A DNA stretch of 64,000 nucleotides, taken from positions 3,038,001 through 3,102,000 of the forward strand of contig NZ_CP129121.1 in the NCBI RefSeq assembly GCF_030406665.1, in the 5' to 3' direction. Every line of letters begins with the position of its first letter. The first letter of the stretch is position 1. A program made the position numbers and the translations under genes. This document shows positions 57,150 through 64,000 of the stretch, one piece after another. Origin of the DNA: Halomonas halophila. Its GTDB lineage: Bacteria; Pseudomonadota; Gammaproteobacteria; Pseudomonadales; Halomonadaceae. The notes under the pieces are model-generated. The model saw nothing but the letters and a program-made list of their open reading frames with translations, had not been told where the DNA came from and did not search any database.

Positions 57150-57614
57150 TCAGGTGATGACGGTGACGTCGTCGGCCTGCAAACCTCTGTCATTGCGCGA
57201 GACGTGATACTTCACCTTCTGCCCCTCGGCCAGGGTGCGATGACCGCGACCGCGGATGGCACGGAAATGGACGAAGACATCCTCGCCGCTGTCACGGGTG
57301 ATGAAGCCATAGCCCTTGTTGACGTTGAACCACTTGACCTCGCCGATCTCGCGGCCGTCGTCCTCGACCTCGGCGATGTTGGACAGCTGGGGCGTCAGGG
57401 CGTTGATCGCCAGGGTGGCCACCAGCATCAGCAGGAAGACCGCCAGGGCCGCCGCGACATAGACCACCGCCAGACCGCCGACCTCGAGGCTGGCGAACAG
57501 CTCGCGGGACAGCTCACCACCGGTGAGATGGACGAACAGCGCGATCAGCAGCGGCGCCGGTGCGGCCAGCAGCAGACTGACGATACTGCAACGAAACACG
57601 ACCTTTCGATTCAT
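57150..57614 (-). CDS. Membrane-anchored cold-shock-domain protein
   Basis: 154 aa. Two membrane spans (about 9-30 and 46-70) and then a cold-shock domain (91-153) with GEVKWFNVNKGYGFI and VFVHF, the RNP1 (100-105) and RNP2 (113-117) RNA-binding motifs. The domain should face the cytoplasm. Start at 57614 has GAGG upstream; ATG at 57638 would add eight residues. Not a standard CspA (about 70 aa): it is a fusion of a membrane hairpin to a CSD. Function unknown; an RNA-tethering role at the membrane is inference. Confidence 0.88.
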   Translation of the reverse strand: MNRKVVFRCSIVSLLLAAPAPLLIALFVHLTGGELSRELFASLEVGGLAVVYVAAALAVFLLMLVATLAINALTPQLSNIAEVEDDGREIGEVKWFNVNKGYGFITRDSGEDVFVHFRAIRGRGHRTLAEGQKVKYHVSRNDRGLQADDVTVIT

Positions 57615-57784
57615 AAACCTCGGATGCTCTCTTGTCATTGGGAACGGATGTGATGGGGGCGAGGCACCGAACGACCCGCAGACCGCCCTCGACCCGACTG
57701 CGCCGGCCGCGTTCGATGCATCGGCGAACGGGGCCACGACAGACCGCACCAGGACGAGCCTTGACACGGTATAAGGAGTCTATC

Positions 57785-58030
57785 ATGCACGACGACGACA
57801 CGCCCTCCGACGCCGCGGCGCGGCTGGAGGCCCTGGAGAGCCGGCTGGCCTACCAGGAACACTGGCTGGATACCCTGGACCGCACGGTGGCCGTCCAGGA
57901 AAAGCGCCTGATGCAGCTGGAGCGCCTCAACGAGCTGATGCAGCACAAGCTGCGCGAACAGCGCCAGGCACTCCAGGAAGCGGACACAGCGACACCCCGC
58001 CCGGAGGACGAGGTGCCGCCGCATTACTAG
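57785..58030 (+). CDS. slyX: SlyX family protein
   Basis: 81 aa. Small coiled-coil protein: ALESRLAYQEHWLDTLDRTVAVQEKRL then a Leu/Gln heptad stretch and a Pro-rich C-terminus ending PPHY, the SlyX hallmark. AAGGAG lies eight bases upstream of the ATG. Divergent from the cold-shock-domain gene. Role unknown in any species I know. Confidence 0.93.
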   Translation: MHDDDTPSDAAARLEALESRLAYQEHWLDTLDRTVAVQEKRLMQLERLNELMQHKLREQRQALQEADTATPRPEDEVPPHY

Positions 58031-58072
58031 CGATTAGCGTGATGCCAGAGCCCGACAGGCGGGCCTCAAGCC

Positions 58073-59023
58073 TCAGAGCGTTTCCAGGTAACGCTCGGCG
58101 TCCAGGGCCGCCATGCAGCCGGTGCCGGCGGAGGTCACCGCCTGGCGGTAGACGTGGTCCATGACGTCGCCGGCGGCGAACACGCCCGGCACGCTGGTGG
58201 CGGTGGCGTTGCCCTCGAGGCCGGACTGCACCTTGATGTAACCGCCGGCCATGTCCAGCTGGCCCTCGAAGATGCCGGTGTTGGGGCTGTGGCCGATGGC
58301 GATGAACACGCCCGGCGCGCCGATCTCACGCGTGCTGCCGTCCTCGGTGGACGTCAGCCGCGCCCCGGTGACGCCGCTGTTGTCGCCCAGCACCTCGTCC
58401 AGGGTGTGGTTCCAGATCAGCTCGACGTTGCCGTTCTCGGCCTTCTCGAACAGCTTGTCCTGGAGGATCTTCTCGGCGCGCAGGCTGTCGCGGCGGTGCA
58501 CCAGGGTGACCTTGGAGGCGATGTTGGAGAGGTACAGTGCCTCTTCCACGGCGGTGTTGCCGCCGCCGACCACCACGACCTCCTGGTTGCGGTAGAAGAA
58601 GCCGTCGCAGGTGGCGCAGGCGGAGACGCCCTGGCCCATGAACTGCTGCTCGGAGTCCAGCCCCAGATAGCGGGCGCTGGCGCCGGTGGCGATGATCAGG
58701 GCGTCGCAGGTGTAGGTGCCGTTGTCGCCCTTCAGGGTGTAGGGCGTCTCGCGCAGCTCGACCTCGTGAATATGGTCGAACAGCACCTCGGTGTCGAAGC
58801 GCTCGGCGTGGCGCTTCATGCGCTCCATCAGCTCGGGGCCCTGCACGCCGGTGTCATCGCCCGGCCAGTTGTCCACGTCGGTGGTGGTGGTCAGCTGGCC
58901 GCCGGCCTGAATGCCGGTGATCAGCAGCGGTTTGAGATTGGCGCGGGCGGCGTAGACGGCGGCGGTGTAGCCGGCGGGGCCGGAGCCGAGGATGATCAGG
59001 CGTTCGTGGCGCGCTTCGCTCAT
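58073..59023 (-). CDS. trxB: Thioredoxin reductase
   Basis: 316 aa. NADPH-FAD reductase of thioredoxin. FAD loop IILGSGPAGYTAAVYAARA, redox-active CATC in SACATCDGFFYR, NADPH loop VVVGGGNTAVEEALYL, and the closing GDVMDHVYRQAVTSAGTGCMAALDAERYL. Lies 131 bases downstream of the peroxiredoxin gene on the same strand, a functional pairing. Confidence 0.98.
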   Translation of the reverse strand: MSEARHERLIILGSGPAGYTAAVYAARANLKPLLITGIQAGGQLTTTTDVDNWPGDDTGVQGPELMERMKRHAERFDTEVLFDHIHEVELRETPYTLKGDNGTYTCDALIIATGASARYLGLDSEQQFMGQGVSACATCDGFFYRNQEVVVVGGGNTAVEEALYLSNIASKVTLVHRRDSLRAEKILQDKLFEKAENGNVELIWNHTLDEVLGDNSGVTGARLTSTEDGSTREIGAPGVFIAIGHSPNTGIFEGQLDMAGGYIKVQSGLEGNATATSVPGVFAAGDVMDHVYRQAVTSAGTGCMAALDAERYLETL

Positions 59024-59114
59024 GGGGAACCTCGCAGGTCTCGAAAGGGGTGGGGCAACGGGCTTGGCGATGGCGGCGAGCCGTCGGCATCGCGAAGGCC
59101 GCTGTAGGAGGCGA

Positions 59115-59136
59115 GGGGCGGCCCGCAGGCCGCCCC
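59115..59136 (-). terminator. Hairpin between peroxiredoxin gene and trxB
   Basis: GGGGCGGCC pairs over 9 bp with 59128-59136 across CGCA; no T run, so a weak terminator or processing hairpin. Confidence 0.45.
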
Positions 59137-59154
59137 GGGGGACATCGCACAGGC

Positions 59155-59757
59155 TTAGAGGGCGCCGGCGTGGTTGCCCAGGTAGCTCGCGACACCTTCG
59201 GCGGTGTCCTTCATGCCTTCCTGGCCTTCGTCCCAGCCGGCCGGGCAGACTTCGCCGTTCTTCTGGTGGAACTGCAGGGCCTTGACCATGCGCAGCATCT
59301 CGTCGACGTTGCGGCCCAGCGGCAGGTTGTTGACGACCTGGTGCTGGACGACGCCGTTCTCGTCGATCAGGAAGGAACCGCGCATGGCGACGCCGGCTTC
59401 CGGATGCTCGATGCCGTAGGCCTGGGTGATCTCGTGCTTGACGTCGGCCACGATCGGGAAGCCGACTTCACCGATGCCGCCCTTCTCCGGCGAGGTCAGG
59501 CGCCAGGCGTGGTGGGTGAACTGGGAATCGATGGAGACACCGATCACCTCGACGCCGAGCTCCTTGAACTGCGCCAGACGGTTGTCGTGGGCGATGATCT
59601 CGGACGGGCACACGAAGGTGAAGTCCAGCGGCCAGAAGAACAGCACGCGGAGCTTGCCGTTGCTGTCGGACAGCTTGAAGTTATCGACGATCTCGCCGTT
59701 GCCGAGGACGGCGGCGGCTTCGAAATCGGGTGCTTGACGTCCAACCAGTACGCTCAT
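59155..59757 (-). CDS. Typical 2-Cys peroxiredoxin (AhpC/Prx1 type)
   Basis: 200 aa. Reduces peroxides; peroxidatic Cys in LDFTFVCPSE and resolving Cys in EVCPAGW. The KGGIGEVGFP and ...SYLGNHAGAL ends fit the AhpC/PRX family that has a C-terminal arm, which makes it prone to over-oxidation. Reductant is likely thioredoxin, given trxB next door and no ahpF. Confidence 0.95.
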   Translation of the reverse strand: MSVLVGRQAPDFEAAAVLGNGEIVDNFKLSDSNGKLRVLFFWPLDFTFVCPSEIIAHDNRLAQFKELGVEVIGVSIDSQFTHHAWRLTSPEKGGIGEVGFPIVADVKHEITQAYGIEHPEAGVAMRGSFLIDENGVVQHQVVNNLPLGRNVDEMLRMVKALQFHQKNGEVCPAGWDEGQEGMKDTAEGVASYLGNHAGAL

Positions 59758-59804
59758 GCAGATCTCCTTGAGTGAGTGATGGCATTCATGGGAGTAAAAG
59801 CGGA

Positions 59805-59853
59805 ATGCCTACGCTAGGTCAGGCATCCTCGCCGCACCACCGAAGCGAGTCAA
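59805..59853 (-). promoter_or_regulatory. Possible peroxiredoxin promoter and operator
   Basis: Minus strand TTGACT (59848-59853), 17 bp, GAGGAT (59825-59830). ATGCCT (59805-59810) and AGGCAT (59821-59826) form a 6-10-6 inverted repeat overlapping the -10, a possible operator. Confidence 0.35.
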
Positions 59854-59928
59854 TGGCACGGATAGGCAAAATCGATGACCGGCAGCGGCGGCGCGCACGC
59901 ACGCCGCGGCGGCTCACAGCACTTGTCT

Positions 59929-60138
59929 TCACAGCACCTCGTCGTCGCGTCCCAGGGTCAGCGACTCGAGCTCGCCGCCGACCAGCGACACCTCGATGCG
60001 CATCTGGATCGGCGAACAGCACTGCGGGCAGTCCTCCCAGGTCGTGTGGCTGCCCTGGGAAAGGTCGACCAGCAGGTCGAAGCCGGTGTCGCAGTAGGGG
60101 CAGCGCACCGCGTGGCTGTCCAGCGCTTCCTCGTGCAC
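59929..60138 (-). CDS. CPXCG-motif cysteine-rich (zinc-ribbon) protein
   Basis: 69 aa. Two Cys pairs, CPYC near residue 13 and CPQC near residue 37, make a small zinc ribbon of the CPXCG family found across proteobacteria. Start set at GTG 60138, with GGGGGAG six bases upstream; a TTG eight codons earlier is less likely. Function unknown. Divergent from acnA over 172 bp. Confidence 0.85.
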   Translation of the reverse strand: MHEEALDSHAVRCPYCDTGFDLLVDLSQGSHTTWEDCPQCCSPIQMRIEVSLVGGELESLTLGRDDEVL

Positions 60139-60310
60139 GTCTGTCTCCCCCGGCCAGGTCAATGCCTCGTTAGATGGGGCACCGCGGCCGTCTTTTCAAG
60201 GGCGCCGGGCCCGCCGTCGGCGCGATGGTTGAAAAGGCCATCTATCATGACCATGTAATCGATAGTGGACCAGGATGGTTCGATCTTTCCCGCCGTGACA
60301 GGAGGACCCC

Positions 60311-63058
<2,748 letters not shown>

Positions 63059-63083
63059 TTCGCTGATTCCACAGCACCATGAA

Positions 63084-63115
63084 AAAGCCCCCGCCGTTGA
63101 CCCGGCGGGGGCTTT
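63084..63115. terminator. Bidirectional terminator between acnA and the NAD-malic enzyme gene
   Basis: AAAGCCCCCGCCG with a perfect 13-bp complement at 63103-63115, 6-nt loop, T-rich on one side and A-rich (five A) on the other, between convergent genes. Confidence 0.92.
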
Positions 63116-63150
63116 CTTGTGCGGTCGATACTGAGCTCGATCGGCGCGCC

Positions 63151-64000
63151 TCAGAAGGAGCGGCGACGATAGGCGCGATACTCCGGCGTCCAGAAGTTGC
63201 GCTCGATGGCATCGCGCAGGGTCTGTTCATCGGACTTCAGCGCCACGCCCTCGCGCTGGGCCTCGGCGCCGACCTCGAAGGCGATCGCCTTGGACAGCTC
63301 GCGGATGTCGGCCAGCGCCGGCAGCACCGCGCCCTCGCCGGTCTTCGCCACCGGCGCCGCATCGGCCAGCGCCCGGGAGGCGGCCATCAGCATGGTGTCG
63401 GTGATGCGCTTGGCGCCGGACGCCACCACGCCGAGGCCGATGCCCGGGAAGATGTAGGCATTGTTGCACTGGGCGATCGGGTAGGAGCGGCCGCCATGCT
63501 CCACCGGGGCGAAGGGGCTGCCGGTGGCGACCATCGCCTGGCCGTCGGTCCAGCGGATCACGTCCGCCGGCACCGCCTCGGCGCGGGAGGTCGGGTTGGA
63601 CAGCGGCATCACCAGCGGCGAGGCGCAGCCGGCGTGCATGGTGCGGATCACTTCCTCGGTGAAGATGCCCTGCTGGCCGCTGACCCCGAGCAGCACGGTC
63701 GGCTTGACCCGCTTGACCACCTCCAGTAGCGACTGGCCGTCCCAGTCGGCGACCAGCGTCGCCTCCTGGGCCAGGCGGCGCTGGAAGTCGCGTAGCCAGG
63801 CCTGGTCACCGGTCACCAGGCCCTCGCGGTCCACCATGTAGATGCGCTGGCGCGCCTCGGCCTCGGACAGGCCCTCGGTCTGCATGGCCACGACGATCTG
63901 CTCGGCGATACCACAGCCGGCCGATCCGGCGCCGACCACCGCCACGCGCTGGTCGCTGACGGTCTCGCCGCGGGCCTTGCAGGCCGCCATCAGGGTGCCG
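63151..64000 (-). CDS. maeA: NAD-dependent malic enzyme, C-terminal part (5' end outside window)
   Basis: Decarboxylates malate to pyruvate with NAD. Frame is open to the window edge. The NAD-binding domain VAVVGAGSAGCGIAEQIV, GVSGQQGIFTEEVIRTM, MPLSNPTSRAEAVP, and AQCNNAYIFPGIGLGVVASGA are those of the long SfcA/MaeA form of about 560 aa, unlike the short MaeB at 2326-3597. Confidence 0.95.
   Translation of the reverse strand, partial: GTLMAACKARGETVSDQRVAVVGAGSAGCGIAEQIVVAMQTEGLSEAEARQRIYMVDREGLVTGDQAWLRDFQRRLAQEATLVADWDGQSLLEVVKRVKPTVLLGVSGQQGIFTEEVIRTMHAGCASPLVMPLSNPTSRAEAVPADVIRWTDGQAMVATGSPFAPVEHGGRSYPIAQCNNAYIFPGIGLGVVASGAKRITDTMLMAASRALADAAPVAKTGEGAVLPALADIRELSKAIAFEVGAEAQREGVALKSDEQTLRDAIERNFWTPEYRAYRRRSF

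Noticed and set aside
57761..57775. TTGACA and TATAAG just before slyX as a promoter
   Set aside because: Only three bases separate them, and the second overlaps the ribosome-binding site.

Overview
The window is GC-rich chromosomal DNA from a gammaproteobacterium. Nearly every gene is a conserved core gene, and the gene order (PBP1A / malic enzyme / rpmE / priA / argS / SPOR / hslVU / DUF971 / ubiEJB / tatABC, then rpsB to dnaE) is the Pseudomonas-Halomonadaceae arrangement. The intergenic repeats and the start-to-stop packing make me favour a Halomonas-type organism; that assignment is inference, not something a marker gene here proves. No tRNA, rRNA, CRISPR array, insertion sequence, prophage or integron was found.

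Layout. 1-8.3 kb: 3' part of the PBP1A gene, an outer-membrane DUF481 protein, a short MaeB-type malic enzyme, rpmE, priA, argS. 8.3-16.8 kb: SPOR cell-division protein, HslVU protease, a DUF971 protein, ubiquinone genes ubiE-ubiJ-ubiB, hisE without hisI, and the TatABC translocase. 16.8-28.4 kb: elbB, polyphosphate kinase behind a good Pho box, a DAHP synthase gene preceded by two small aromatic-rich leader peptides, folM-fre-ubiD, rho, and exopolyphosphatase. 28.4-48.8 kb: one long minus-strand run read as rpsB-tsf-pyrH-frr-uppS-cdsA-dxr-rseP-bamA-lpxD-fabZ-lpxA-lpxB-rnhB-dnaE-accA-tilS (translation, isoprenoid/phospholipid precursors, outer-membrane assembly, lipid A, replication, fatty-acid start), lacking the usual skp between bamA and lpxD. 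49-58 kb: map, glnD, the lysine/peptidoglycan genes dapC-yffB-dapD-dapE, a small unknown protein, a membrane-anchored cold-shock-domain protein and slyX. 58-64 kb: trxB and a 2-Cys peroxiredoxin, a CPXCG zinc-ribbon protein, aconitase A and the 3' part of an NAD-malic enzyme.

The most interesting non-textbook signals are: (1) the double leader-peptide arrangement upstream of DAHP synthase, two short reading frames each starting MTAF or containing MTAF and each carrying a dense Tyr/Trp/Phe cluster, separated by a strong hairpin, which looks like tandem aromatic-amino-acid attenuation; (2) a family of about 100-150 bp intergenic palindromic elements present four times (15.1, 25.1, 29.9 and 57.1 kb), with constant flanks but stems that change in a compensating way from copy to copy, all in the same chromosomal orientation, one of which supplies the hisE stop codon; (3) two 70-bp arrays of ten 7-bp units (CGAAGCC and GAAGCTC) in front of argS and of the DUF971 gene.

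All promoter, operator and terminator calls come from reading the bases by eye; none was scored by a program.
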